From Pseudomonas abieticivorans (lineage in GTDB: Bacteria > Pseudomonadota > Gammaproteobacteria > Pseudomonadales > Pseudomonadaceae): DNA of 64,000 nt. The position numbers and the translations under genes were made by a program. Shown one piece after another: positions 51,031 through 59,891 of this stretch. Under the pieces are notes generated by a model. It saw nothing but the letters and a program-made list of their open reading frames with translations. It searched no databases and was not told where the DNA came from. The stretch lies in the NCBI RefSeq assembly GCF_023509015.1, contig NZ_CP094975.1, forward strand, positions 3,341,501 through 3,405,500, read 5' to 3'. The first letter of the stretch is position 1. Each line of letters opens with the position of its first letter.

Positions 51031-51939
51031 TCAGCCTCGTTCAAATAACCGGGCAGTGCTGCTGCGCAGCCAACGGTTGGCGCTTTCTTCATGAAACCGT
51101 GCGTGCCAGTGTTGCTTGAGCACGAACGCGGGCAATTTCACCGGGCATTCCAGGGCCTTGGTAGCACCGGTCAGGGCCAGGATGTCGCCGATCTGGCGGG
51201 GCACGGTGGCGATCAGGTCCGAGGTGGCGATCAGCGTATTGAGGCCCATGAAGCTCTCCACGCGCAATACGACGTTACGCTTGATGTCTTGCTGGGCCAG
51301 CAAGCCGGAAATTTCCGAGGTCACCGAGCCGGTCTGGGCAATGGCGATGTGCGCCTCGCGCTCGAAGTCTTCGCGCGACAGGCTGTTACCGATGCGTGGG
51401 TGCTGGGCGCTGACCAGGCAGATAAAGTCCTGGCTGAACAGTGCTTGCTGGTAGACCCCGCTGCCGAGTTCCGGGCTATAGCCGATGGCCAGGTCCACCT
51501 CGGCCATCTCCAGGTGCTGGGCGGTGTCCTTGCCCAAGGCAACCACATTGAGACTGGCCAAGGGCGCCTGCTGGCGCAAATGGCCGAGGATGCGCGGCAG
51601 CACCGAGATATGGCTGGCGTCGTTCATGGCCAGGCGAAAGGTGCGCCGGCACGTGGCCGGGTCAAATAGAGCGCCCTTGTCGTCCAGGCTGCGCAAGCTT
51701 TCCAAGCTCTGGCGCACGATGCTGATCAGCGCGTCAGCCTTGGCCGTGGGCAGCATGCCGGCACCGGTGCGCACGAACAGCGTGTCGTCGAAGCGCCGGC
51801 GCAATTCCTTCAACCAGATGCTCACGGTTGGTTGCGCCAGGCCCAGGCGTTCGGCGGCGCGGGTAATGCTTTGGGTGCGGTAGATCTCATCGAACAGGAT
51901 CAACTGTTTTGAATCGATCGGGTAGAGAGGCTCAGGCAT
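51031..51939 (-). CDS. LysR family transcriptional regulator
   Basis: 302 aa. HTH (LILFDEIYRTQSITRAAERLGLAQPTVSIWLKELRRRF helices) and periplasmic-binding-like effector domain (FRLAMNDASHISVLPRILGHL, DLAIGYSPELGSGVYQQALF). The DNALDE-type motif and NodD/NahR-like layout (TLFVRTGAGMLPTAKAD) suggest response to an aromatic compound. Encoded 32 bp upstream of the DHA2 transporter gene and divergent from an EamA transporter gene (110-bp gap), either of which may be the target. Confidence 0.9.
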   Translation of the reverse strand: MPEPLYPIDSKQLILFDEIYRTQSITRAAERLGLAQPTVSIWLKELRRRFDDTLFVRTGAGMLPTAKADALISIVRQSLESLRSLDDKGALFDPATCRRTFRLAMNDASHISVLPRILGHLRQQAPLASLNVVALGKDTAQHLEMAEVDLAIGYSPELGSGVYQQALFSQDFICLVSAQHPRIGNSLSREDFEREAHIAIAQTGSVTSEISGLLAQQDIKRNVVLRVESFMGLNTLIATSDLIATVPRQIGDILALTGATKALECPVKLPAFVLKQHWHARFHEESANRWLRSSTARLFERG

Positions 51940-52049
51940 GTTGTTATTGTCTGGGGCAATACTGAGGATTTAGATCATTGCATAGACGATAGCCCGGCAC
52001 AAACGTAACGTGTGGGGCTATAACAACGCGAACAACCCGAGAAACACAC

Positions 52050-52994
52050 ATGATCAAGCCAACGGCGGACCGGGCACCCCTGGGGATATTTCAGGTGGTG
52101 GTGGCGGTCATGCTGTTTTCCGGCCATGACCTGTGCTCCAAGTACTTGGCCGGGCTGTACCCGGTGATCATGGTGGTGTGGGCCCGCTACACGGTGCACA
52201 CCTTGGCGATGTTCACGTTGTTCGCCCCCAAATATCGACTTTCACTGGTGCGCACTCGTCGCCCAGGGCTGCAGGTTGTGCGTGCCATCTGCCTGTTGGG
52301 CAGCAGCCTGTTTTTTACCTCAAGCCTGGTGTTCATCCCGTTGGCCGAAGCCACGGCGATCAACTTCATGGCCCCGCTGTTCGTGACCGCGCTGTCGGCA
52401 CCCCTGCTCAAGGAGCGGGTGACACCCGGCCAGTGGCTGGCAGTGTGCACCAGCTTTCTGGGCATTGTGTTCATCGTTCGCCCGGGCGGCGCGATGTTCA
52501 ACCCGGCGACCCTGTTGGTGGTGATGGCCGCGCTGTGCTTCAGTGGCTATCAATTGCTGACCCGAGTGTTGCGGGCCACTGACAGCCCCAACACCAGCAA
52601 CTTCCTTACTGGCCTGGTCAACACGGTGTGCCTGAGCGCGATGCTGCCCTTGGTGTGGCAAGACCTGCACCTGGAGCACGCGCTGATCGCCCTGTGCATG
52701 GGCTGCTGCGGCATGCTCGGCCACCTGTTGCTGACCCACGCCTTTCAGCACGCTCCGCCGGCGGTGCTGGCGCCGTTCAGCTATTTGCAGATCGTGTTTG
52801 CCGGAGCCATAGGTTATTTGGTCTTTGGCGATACCCCCGATGTCTTCGCCTATGCAGGCATTGGCCTGATTTGCGGCAGCGGGTTGATGGTGGTTTTCCT
52901 ACAGCGCCCCGGCCGCAGTGTTCTGCCTGCCTCGCCGGGGGGTGGCTCTCAAGTGTTGATGACCCCAGGCGTTGGCCGCAACCACCTGCCATAA
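52050..52994 (+). CDS. EamA/DMT family transporter
   Basis: 314 aa with ten hydrophobic segments. VVVAVMLFSGHDLCSKYLAGLYPVIMVVWARY at the start and PLAEATAINFMAPLFVTALSAPLLKERVT in helix 3-4 fit the RhaT/SAM-transporter-like EamA group. A small-metabolite carrier of unknown substrate. The last ~15 residues are encoded over the 3' end of the convergent EamA gene (46-bp overlap). Confidence 0.85.
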   Translation: MIKPTADRAPLGIFQVVVAVMLFSGHDLCSKYLAGLYPVIMVVWARYTVHTLAMFTLFAPKYRLSLVRTRRPGLQVVRAICLLGSSLFFTSSLVFIPLAEATAINFMAPLFVTALSAPLLKERVTPGQWLAVCTSFLGIVFIVRPGGAMFNPATLLVVMAALCFSGYQLLTRVLRATDSPNTSNFLTGLVNTVCLSAMLPLVWQDLHLEHALIALCMGCCGMLGHLLLTHAFQHAPPAVLAPFSYLQIVFAGAIGYLVFGDTPDVFAYAGIGLICGSGLMVVFLQRPGRSVLPASPGGGSQVLMTPGVGRNHLP

Positions 52995-53833
52995 AGCCCG
53001 ACAGCAAGCCCCAATAGAATCAGCGTGGCCGCTACTACCTTGTCTGGCGTAATGGCTTCGTTAAAGATCAGTATCGACCCGAGCATGCCAAATACAGGCA
53101 CGAGTAAGGTCAAAGGGGCCACGGTGGATACCGAGTATTGGTTGAGTAAAGTATTCCAAACCCAATAGGCGAATAGTGTGTTGGGGTACACTTGAAACAG
53201 TATGGAGGTGATCGCGGCATTGTCCAATTGCGTGGCCAATGATGTGAAACCTTGCGTGCCGTTGAGTAACAGTTCCAAGGCAAACAGTGGCAGTGGCGCA
53301 AACAGGCTGGCCCACACCAGGAAATTGAACACCTCGCGGGTGTCGGCTTTCTTGATGATGATATTGGCCGCCCCCAAGGCGAATGCGCCAACGACCACCA
53401 GTATCAAGCCATCGAACGTGACTGAACCATCATCGATCAACAATACGCTAGCCAGGCCCAAGGCCGCGATAAGCATCCCGTACAGTTGGACGCGGTTGAA
53501 GCTCTCGCGGCAAAACCAGACACCCATGGCAATACTGAAAAATGCGCTTGTCTGTAATACCAGTGAGGCTATCCCCGCCGACAGCCCGCTGCTGATGCCC
53601 AGATTGACCAGCCCCCATACGCCTACGCCGAATAGCAGCCCGTAGCTTGCGACGTGACGCCAGAGCGTTCGGGGAAGGCCTACCAGAAATATTGCCGGTA
53701 GCGCGCAGAGCAGGAAGCGAATGCCGGCCAGTATCAGCGGGTTGATCGATTCAAGGCCAACTTTTGTGATTGAAAAATTTAAACCCCAGATAATCATGAT
53801 TAACAAGGCGAGTAATAGATGAGTCATTTTCAT
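52949..53833 (-). CDS. EamA family exporter, O-acetylserine/cysteine exporter-like
   Basis: 294 aa from ATG 53833 (MKMTHLLLALLIMIIWGLNFS, split by the first helix); the frame extends to 53932 with a polar leader that looks non-coding. Ten helices; IIWGLNFSITKVGLESINPLILAGIRFLLCALPA matches the EamA (YdeD) subgroup. Codons here are visibly AT-richer than in neighbouring genes, which suggests later acquisition. The 3' end overlaps the convergent transporter gene. Confidence 0.83.
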   Translation of the reverse strand: MKMTHLLLALLIMIIWGLNFSITKVGLESINPLILAGIRFLLCALPAIFLVGLPRTLWRHVASYGLLFGVGVWGLVNLGISSGLSAGIASLVLQTSAFFSIAMGVWFCRESFNRVQLYGMLIAALGLASVLLIDDGSVTFDGLILVVVGAFALGAANIIIKKADTREVFNFLVWASLFAPLPLFALELLLNGTQGFTSLATQLDNAAITSILFQVYPNTLFAYWVWNTLLNQYSVSTVAPLTLLVPVFGMLGSILIFNEAITPDKVVAATLILLGLAVGLYGRWLRPTPGVINT

Positions 53834-54124
53834 TGTTCGCAGGCCTCTGGGTAAGAAGGATGTTTGCAATGTTTTGTATGAGGGTTTTTCAGTCGACCTG
53901 AAAGATTTTGTATTGTCATTTTTATTGTCCATCGTGCCGTTTAGCGCGCAGCATTGCGCGCTTCGCGGGCATGGGCCAGTAAAGGAAGGAGTGTTAATTT
54001 TTTTGAATTAAACTAAAGGGGAATTAAGTGTTTCATGAGCCATCCGTGGCAGCAGTCCAATGAGTGCGTTAGTGTTGACGCTCGGCCGCTCCATCGGCAA
54101 GTACGTATATATGACCAGCTATGT

Positions 54125-55009
54125 TCAAGCGCTCAATGCCTGTGCCAGGAAGTCCAGAAACGCCCGAGTTTTCTGTGGCACCCGCCGCGCCGAGGGGTAC
54201 ACCGCGTTGATGCTGATGGGCGGTGCCTGCCATTGGCACATTACCGGCACCAGGCGCCCGGCGGCGACAGCGTCTTCAACGATAAACAGCGGCAGCAGGG
54301 CGATGCCCATGCCGGCTTCGGCGGCCTGGGCCAATACGTCGCCGTTGTTGGCGTGTAGCGGGCCGTTGACGTGCACGCGGCGGGTTTCCTTGCCATTGCT
54401 CAGGGCCAGGCTCACGCCACTTTGCAGGTAGCCGTAGTTCAGGCATTGGTGCTGGGCCAGGTCGGTTGGCTCAAGCGGCGTGCCGGCACGCTCCAGGTAA
54501 CCAGGCGAGGCAACCAGTACCCGCGGCGCAGGCGCCAGTTCACGGGCCACCATGGTCGAGTCGGTCAGGCTGGCAATTCGGATGGTCACGTCGAAGCCGC
54601 CGCGCACCGGGTCTACCTGTTGGTCGCTAAGCACCAGTTGCACTTCCACCAGCGGGTGCTGTTGGTGAAACAGCGGGATCAAGCGCCCGAGCTGGCGCAG
54701 GCCGAAGGACATCGGCGCGTTCACCCGTAGCACCCCACGGATTTCGCCCACGCCATTGCGCGCACGCTGTTCGGCTTCGTCGAGCGAGGCGATCACCTCG
54801 CGGCAGGCGTCGTAGTACTCAGCGCCCGCTTCGGTCAGGTGCAGGCTGCGCGTGGTGCGTTGCAGCAATTGCACGCCGATGGCTTCTTCCAGCGCGCCGA
54901 TCTGTTTGCTCACTTTCGAGCGTGGTACGTCCAGCGCGCGGGCGGCGGCGGCGAAGCCGTTGTGGCCAACGGTGGCGACGAAGGCGCGCATGCAGTCGAT
55001 ACGATCCAT
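54125..55009 (-). CDS. LysR family transcriptional regulator
   Basis: 294 aa from ATG 55009 (AAGGGA upstream); the frame extends 11 codons further. HTH (MRAFVATVGHNGFAAAARALDVPRSKVSKQIGAL helices) and effector domain typical of the CrgA/DsdC-like group (GVLRVNAPMSFGLRQLGRLIPLF, GGFDVTIRIASLTDSTMVARELAP). Divergent from the YcaC-like hydrolase gene with 149 bp between, so it probably regulates that gene. Confidence 0.9.
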   Translation of the reverse strand: MDRIDCMRAFVATVGHNGFAAAARALDVPRSKVSKQIGALEEAIGVQLLQRTTRSLHLTEAGAEYYDACREVIASLDEAEQRARNGVGEIRGVLRVNAPMSFGLRQLGRLIPLFHQQHPLVEVQLVLSDQQVDPVRGGFDVTIRIASLTDSTMVARELAPAPRVLVASPGYLERAGTPLEPTDLAQHQCLNYGYLQSGVSLALSNGKETRRVHVNGPLHANNGDVLAQAAEAGMGIALLPLFIVEDAVAAGRLVPVMCQWQAPPISINAVYPSARRVPQKTRAFLDFLAQALSA

Positions 55010-55158
55010 GACTGTCCCTTTTATGGAATCAATAAGTCTCAATTATGGGTAATTGTTTCGAGGAAGGCCAGGGCCTAAATTAGCGACCAAGCCGGCAGCA
55101 AACCAGCGCCGAGCAAACTGAATTCAACCCTACGCCTCGACTGCAAAAGGAACACGCC

Positions 55159-55803
55159 ATGTCTATCCGCGAACTGCTCAACCCAACCAACTCCGCCCTG
55201 ATCCTGATCGACCACCAGCCGCAAATGGCCTTCGGCGTACAATCGATCGATCGCCAGACCCTGAAGAACAACACGGTAGGCCTGGCCAAGACCGCCAAGC
55301 TGTTCAATGTGCCGACGATCCTGACCTCGGTGGAAAGCGAAAGCTTCAGCGGCTACATCTGGCCGGAAGTGTTGGGCGTGTTCCCGGACCAGCAGCCCAT
55401 CGAGCGCACCTCGATGAACTCTTGGGAAGACAAGAAACTGGTGGAAGCGGTGAAGGCGACCGGTCGCAAGAAACTGGTGATCGCCGCGCTGTGGACCGAA
55501 GTGTGCCTGAACTTCCCGACCCTGGAAGCCTTGGCCGAAGGCTTTGAGGTGTACATCGTGACCGATGCCTCCGGCGGCACCACCAAGGAGGCGCACGACA
55601 TGTCGGTGCAGCGCATGATCCAGGCCGGTGCAGTGCCGGTGACCTGGCAGCAAGTACTGCTCGAATACCAGCGTGACTGGGCGCACAAAGAGACTTACGA
55701 CGCGGTGATGGCGCTGGTGCGCGAACACAGCGGCGCCTACGGCATGGGCGTGGATTACGCCTACACCATGGTGCACGGCGCGCCGCAACGCAAAGTCAGC
55801 TAA
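55159..55803 (+). CDS. isochorismatase-family hydrolase, YcaC-like
   Basis: 214 aa cysteine hydrolase fold. Asp in LILIDHQPQMAF, Lys-containing ERTSMNSWEDKKLVEAV segment, and the nucleophile Cys in LVIAALWTEVCLNFPTLEAL; VTDASGGTTKEAHDMSVQRMIQAGAVPVTWQQVL completes the YcaC signature. Substrate unknown; related enzymes act on amides or carbamoyl compounds. Likely under the divergent LysR protein; followed by the REPIN array. Confidence 0.88.
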   Translation: MSIRELLNPTNSALILIDHQPQMAFGVQSIDRQTLKNNTVGLAKTAKLFNVPTILTSVESESFSGYIWPEVLGVFPDQQPIERTSMNSWEDKKLVEAVKATGRKKLVIAALWTEVCLNFPTLEALAEGFEVYIVTDASGGTTKEAHDMSVQRMIQAGAVPVTWQQVLLEYQRDWAHKETYDAVMALVREHSGAYGMGVDYAYTMVHGAPQRKVS

Positions 55804-55817
55804 CCCCTGCCCCCACT

Positions 55818-56666
55818 GTAGGAGCGGATTTATCCGCGAAAAGAACACCGCGTAGTGTCAGGTATTACGCGGTGTTTTTTTCGCGGATGAATCCGCTCCT
55901 ACAGAGGTCGTGCCGCCGAGGTGTAATGGCTACATCCCCGGCCGGTAGGAGCGGATTTATCCGCGAAGAGAGCACCGCTGAGTATCAGGTACCCAGCGGT
56001 GTTTTTTTCGCGGATGAATCCGCTCCTACAGAAGTCGTGCTGCCGAGGTGTAATGGCTACATCCCGGGCCGGTAGGAGCGGATTTATCCGCGAAGAGAGC
56101 ACCGCTGAGTATCAGGTACCCAGCGGTGTTTTTTTCGCGGATGAATCCGCTCCTACAGAAGTCGTGCTGCCGAGGTGTAATGGCTACACCCCCGACCGGT
56201 AGGAGCGGATTTATCCGCGAAGAGAGCACCGCTGAGTATCAGGTACCCAGCGGTGTTTTTTTCGCGGATGAATCCGCTCCTACAGAAGTCGTGCTGCCGA
56301 GGTGTAATGGCTACACCCCCGACCGGTAGGAGCGGATTTATCCGCGAAGAGAGCACCGCTGAGTATCAGGTACTCAGCGGTGTTTTTTTCGCGGATGAAT
56401 CCGCTCCTACAGAAGTCGTGCTGCCGAGGTGTAATGACTACATCCCGGGCCGGTAGGAGCGGAGTTATCCGCGAAGAGAGCACCGCTGAGTATCAGGTAC
56501 CCAGCGGTGTTTTTTTCGCGGATGAATCCGCTCCTACAGAAGTCGTGCCGCCGAGGTGTAATGGCTACACCCCCGACCGGTAGGAGCGGATTTATCCGCG
56601 AAGAGAGCACCGCTGAGTATCAGGTACCCAGCGGTGTTTTTTTTGCGGATGAATCCGTTCCTACAG
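55818..56666. repeat. tandem array of 127-bp REPIN units (six full plus one partial)
   Basis: Units begin GTAGGAGCGGATTTATCCGC at 55818, 55945, 56072, 56199, 56326, 56453 and 56580, exactly 127 bp apart. Each unit is an inverted REP pair (right arm TTCGCGGATGAATCCGCTCC...) around an inner hairpin (ACCGCTGAGTA...CAGCGGT) and a T7 run. A ~40-bp spacer GAAGTCGTGCTGCCGAGGTG...CGGCC links units. Unit 1 has a different but still paired inner stem. The array fills the whole gap between the convergent YcaC-like and pfeE genes. Repeated 67-codon frames on both strands are by-products of the repeat. Confidence 0.95.
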
Positions 56667-57552
56667 GGTGGGGGGCATGATCTTCCAGCCATTGCAGGGT
56701 GTAGCGCAGCGAGGTGTCGAGCATCGGACCGTGGCCAAGCCCGGGGAAGGTTTTGTACTCGGTGTGCAAACCCTTGACCGGTTGCAGGGTGCTGAGCAGA
56801 GTCCGTGCAGCACTGTCCGCCGGCTGACCGGAAGGCGCCGCGCGGGGTGACCCCGGCTCATTATCGCCGCGCATCAGTAGCAACTGCGCGCGCTGTTTGC
56901 CCAGGCGCTGGGCAAAACCTGGCGCCTCGGCTTGCAGGGGCGCGGGGCCCCACCACAACGACGGACTGGCGCTGGCGTAGGTCTGGAATTCCCCCGGCCG
57001 AGTCAGCAACGCATGCAGCACCAGCAAGCCGCCATAGGAATGCCCCCACAGCGCCTGGCGCTGGCTGTCCAGCGGCATGCCGCTGGCGACCAAGGGCTTT
57101 ATGCGTTGCTCGAGCAGGTCCAGGAACGCATCGGCGCCACCGCTGGGCTGGCCAGTCAGCGGATCTTTTTGCTCGGCACCCGCCACCTGCGGGGTGTAGT
57201 CGAAGGTGCGCGCCGTACGCTCTATACGCAGCGGCGTGTCATAACCCACCGCTACAAGCACGGGTGCACTGCCACGGCTCAACTGCTGCAGCAGGTTAGC
57301 GTCCAGCGCGCCCAAGGCGGCGTTGCCGTCCAGCAGGTACACCACCGGGTAACCGGCTGCGGGCGCCTGGCGTTGCGGCCGGGCGATCCACAGCCGGTAG
57401 TGGCGCTGGCCGTCCGCCGAGCCCAGCGTTTGCGTGCTGAACTGATAGGCCAGGTTTGGCGATTGCAGGATGTGCGTGTCCATGGGCTGCTCGGGCCGTG
57501 GTTGCGACATGGCCAGCGGGGCTGCCAATGCCAGCAGGAGCAGGGCGCGCAT
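56620..57552 (-). CDS. pfeE: periplasmic enterobactin esterase (PfeE/IroE-like)
   Basis: 310 aa from ATG 57552, whose ATG overlaps the pfeA stop (TGATG), so translation is coupled. Signal peptide MRALLLLALAAPLAMS. Alpha/beta hydrolase esterase-D fold: YPVVYLLDGNAAL, nucleophile Ser in ALWGHSYGGLLVLHAL, and late His in FPGLGHGPMLD. It hydrolyses ferric-enterobactin imported by PfeA to release iron in the periplasm. The last ~15 codons (TDSSAKKTPLGT end) are encoded by the final REPIN unit. Confidence 0.88.
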   Translation of the reverse strand: MRALLLLALAAPLAMSQPRPEQPMDTHILQSPNLAYQFSTQTLGSADGQRHYRLWIARPQRQAPAAGYPVVYLLDGNAALGALDANLLQQLSRGSAPVLVAVGYDTPLRIERTARTFDYTPQVAGAEQKDPLTGQPSGGADAFLDLLEQRIKPLVASGMPLDSQRQALWGHSYGGLLVLHALLTRPGEFQTYASASPSLWWGPAPLQAEAPGFAQRLGKQRAQLLLMRGDNEPGSPRAAPSGQPADSAARTLLSTLQPVKGLHTEYKTFPGLGHGPMLDTSLRYTLQWLEDHAPHPVGTDSSAKKTPLGT

Positions 57553-59792
57553 CAGAACGACGCCGTCAGGCTGGTGTATAGCGTGCGGCCCGACTGGTTG
57601 TAAGTGGCGGCGCCGGCGCCTTCGATGTTGGTCACCCCTTGGGCATTGCCTTCGCGCCACAGGCGCTTGTCGAACAGGTTGTCGATGCCGGTAGTCAGGC
57701 TCAGGTTCTTGGTGATGGCGTAGGTGCCGCTCAGGCCCGCGATGGCGTAGGGCGACAGTTCCTGGTTGGCGGTGCCGGTGACGCGGTTGCCGTGGTAGTC
57801 ATACTTCTTGGGCTTCTGCTTGCCGTAGTAGGCAACGCTCAGTTGCAGCGACAGGTCTTCGCTGGCCTGCCAGTCCAGCATCGAGTTCAAGGTGTATTTA
57901 GGCGTGACAGACAACACGTCGCCGGTTTCCTTGTTCTTCGATTGCAGCATGTAGGTGAAGTTGTTGCTCCATTTCACGTGCTCGGACAACGGCAGGCTCA
58001 GGTTGCCTTCCAGCCCTTCGACCAGCGCCTTGGGGATGTTTTCCCACTGGTAGATGCTGGCATTGGCGGTGCTGCCGGTGCCGCCTGTCGCGGTGCCGAC
58101 CGGGGTCAGGCCCGACTCGATCTTGTTTTTGTAGTCGTTGCGAAAGTAGGTCAGGCCGGCAACCAGGTCGTCGTGCTTGTACTCGATGCCCAGTTCCTTG
58201 TTGATGCTGTTTTCAGCTTTCAAGTCGGCGTTGCCTTGCAGGTAGCAGGCGGTGGTCTGGCCGTAGCAACCCTGGCCGTTGCTGTACAGCAGGTAGTTGG
58301 GGTTCAGTTGGTAAAGGTTGGGTGCCTTGTAGGCCTTGGCGATGCCGGCCTTGAGCGTCAGGGTGTCGGTCAGAACCTGGGACAGGTTCAGCGACGGGCT
58401 CCAGTTGTCGCCGACGATGTCATGGTGGTCGAAGCGCAGGCCGGGAGTCACGCGGGTGCCAGGCAGCAATTCAATGTTGTCCTCGACGAACAACGAGGCG
58501 ATGCGCGCCGACGACTCGGTGCTGCGGTGGGTGCTGGTGATGCCCGATACCGTGCCGCCCGCCGTGGTGGTCTGGGTGTTGGAACTGGGGTCGTCGAGCT
58601 TGGACTCGACCCATTCGGTGCCCAGGGTCATGACCTGGTCCACGCCCCAGTGCAGCGGCAGGTTGACCTCGCCGTGGGCGGTCAGGTCTTGCAGGGTAGT
58701 GGTGTAGAAGTCACTGTTGGAAAAGATCCCCTCGGTACCGCCCGCCAGGCCCTCGTTGATACGGTTGTTGCGGGTTTTTTCATACTGCACGTAGGCCAAC
58801 GAGCTGCCGAAGTCCCAATCGCCACGGTGGGTGATGGAGTAGGTATTGCGGTATAGGCGATTAGTCTCGGTACCGAGCAGGGCTTTCACCGTGCTATTGG
58901 AGTTGGTGTTCTGGGTGTCGCCGGTATAGATGTTGCCCTGGCGGCTGTAATCGGCCTCCAAATCCAGGGTTTGCTCGGGGGACAGCCTCCAGCTCAGCAA
59001 GCCATTGAAGTCTTTGTTGCGCACGCCTTCGCGGCCCGCTGGCAAGGTACCGACCTGGTTGCCGGTGCGCACCGACTCGTGGCCGCTGTTGATGTCGGCG
59101 TCGTCCGAGTCGGTCTTGGCCACGTTGCCGTACACCCGGTAGCTGAGGTTGTCGGTCAGCGGGCCGTTCAGGCCGAAGTTCATGCGTTTGGTGGTGCCCT
59201 CTTCGCTGTGTTGGGCGAAGGAGTCGTACACAGTGACCGAGCCGTGGGTCTGCGTGCTGGCTTTTTTGGTGATGATGTTCACCACGCCGCCCGCCGCGCC
59301 GTTGCCGTACCGGGCCGCAGCCGGGCCGCGGATCACTTCGATGCGTTCGACCTGGTCGGCCGGCACCCAGTTGGTGTCGCCACGGCTGTCCCGCTCGCCG
59401 CGCCAGCCGTAACGCACCGAGTTGCGGCTGCCCACCGGTTTGCCGTCCACCAGGATAAGTGTGTTTTCCGGGCCCATGCCGCGAATGTCGATCTGCCGGT
59501 TGTTGCCGCGCTGGCCACTGCTGGAGTTGCCGGTCAGGTTGACGCCCGGCATGGTGCGGATGATTTCCGACAGGTCGTTGGCCGGTGGGCGTTTCTTGAT
59601 GTCGTCGGCAGTGATGATCGAAACCCCCGGCGCCTGCTTGATCTCTTCTTCAGCCGTACCGAGCACGGTCTGGGACTCCAGCACGATCGGCGCTGGCGCC
59701 GTGGTTTCGGCGGCCTTTGCAGTGACGGAAAACAGGCTGCAGCTGCTTAGCAACAGGGCGAAAAAGGGCAGGGGTGGCAATCGCAGATACAT
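57552..59792 (-). CDS. pfeA: TonB-dependent ferric-enterobactin receptor PfeA
   Basis: 746 aa from ATG 59792 (GGAG 8 bp upstream). Signal peptide ends near AKAAE; TonB-box region then plug with GVSIITADDIKKRPPANDLSEIIRTMPGVNLTGNSSSGQRGNNRQ parts, which match FepA/PfeA. GPENTLILVDGKPV, VERIEVIRGPAAARYGNGAAGGVVNI follow, and the 22-strand barrel ends in TASF. It binds ferric enterobactin and imports it with TonB-ExbBD. Upstream are a Fur box and the pfeSR genes. Confidence 0.93.
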   Translation of the reverse strand: MYLRLPPLPFFALLLSSCSLFSVTAKAAETTAPAPIVLESQTVLGTAEEEIKQAPGVSIITADDIKKRPPANDLSEIIRTMPGVNLTGNSSSGQRGNNRQIDIRGMGPENTLILVDGKPVGSRNSVRYGWRGERDSRGDTNWVPADQVERIEVIRGPAAARYGNGAAGGVVNIITKKASTQTHGSVTVYDSFAQHSEEGTTKRMNFGLNGPLTDNLSYRVYGNVAKTDSDDADINSGHESVRTGNQVGTLPAGREGVRNKDFNGLLSWRLSPEQTLDLEADYSRQGNIYTGDTQNTNSNSTVKALLGTETNRLYRNTYSITHRGDWDFGSSLAYVQYEKTRNNRINEGLAGGTEGIFSNSDFYTTTLQDLTAHGEVNLPLHWGVDQVMTLGTEWVESKLDDPSSNTQTTTAGGTVSGITSTHRSTESSARIASLFVEDNIELLPGTRVTPGLRFDHHDIVGDNWSPSLNLSQVLTDTLTLKAGIAKAYKAPNLYQLNPNYLLYSNGQGCYGQTTACYLQGNADLKAENSINKELGIEYKHDDLVAGLTYFRNDYKNKIESGLTPVGTATGGTGSTANASIYQWENIPKALVEGLEGNLSLPLSEHVKWSNNFTYMLQSKNKETGDVLSVTPKYTLNSMLDWQASEDLSLQLSVAYYGKQKPKKYDYHGNRVTGTANQELSPYAIAGLSGTYAITKNLSLTTGIDNLFDKRLWREGNAQGVTNIEGAGAATYNQSGRTLYTSLTASF

Positions 59793-59852
59793 CGGTGATC
59801 TCCGGGTACGTCGGGGCAGGCTGATAGCGCAAAGCCATGGAAGATCACGGAT

Positions 59853-59871
59853 GATAATGACTAACAATTGC
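59853..59871. promoter_or_regulatory. Fur box upstream of pfeA
   Basis: GATAATGACTAACAATTGC matches 13 of 19 positions of the Fur consensus GATAATGATAATCATTATC. It lies 60 bp upstream of the pfeA start. Confidence 0.65.
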
Positions 59872-59891
59872 GAGTAAAGCGCATTAACTTT

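Noticed and set aside
55872..56610. Family of 67-residue ORFs repeated on both strands
   Set aside because: They arise from the repeat period (127 bp) and inverted symmetry, have no ribosome sites and read through REP hairpins.
55818..56666. CRISPR-like array of regular repeats
   Set aside because: The whole 127-bp unit is repeated, including the 'spacers'; repeats are REP palindromes and no cas genes are present.
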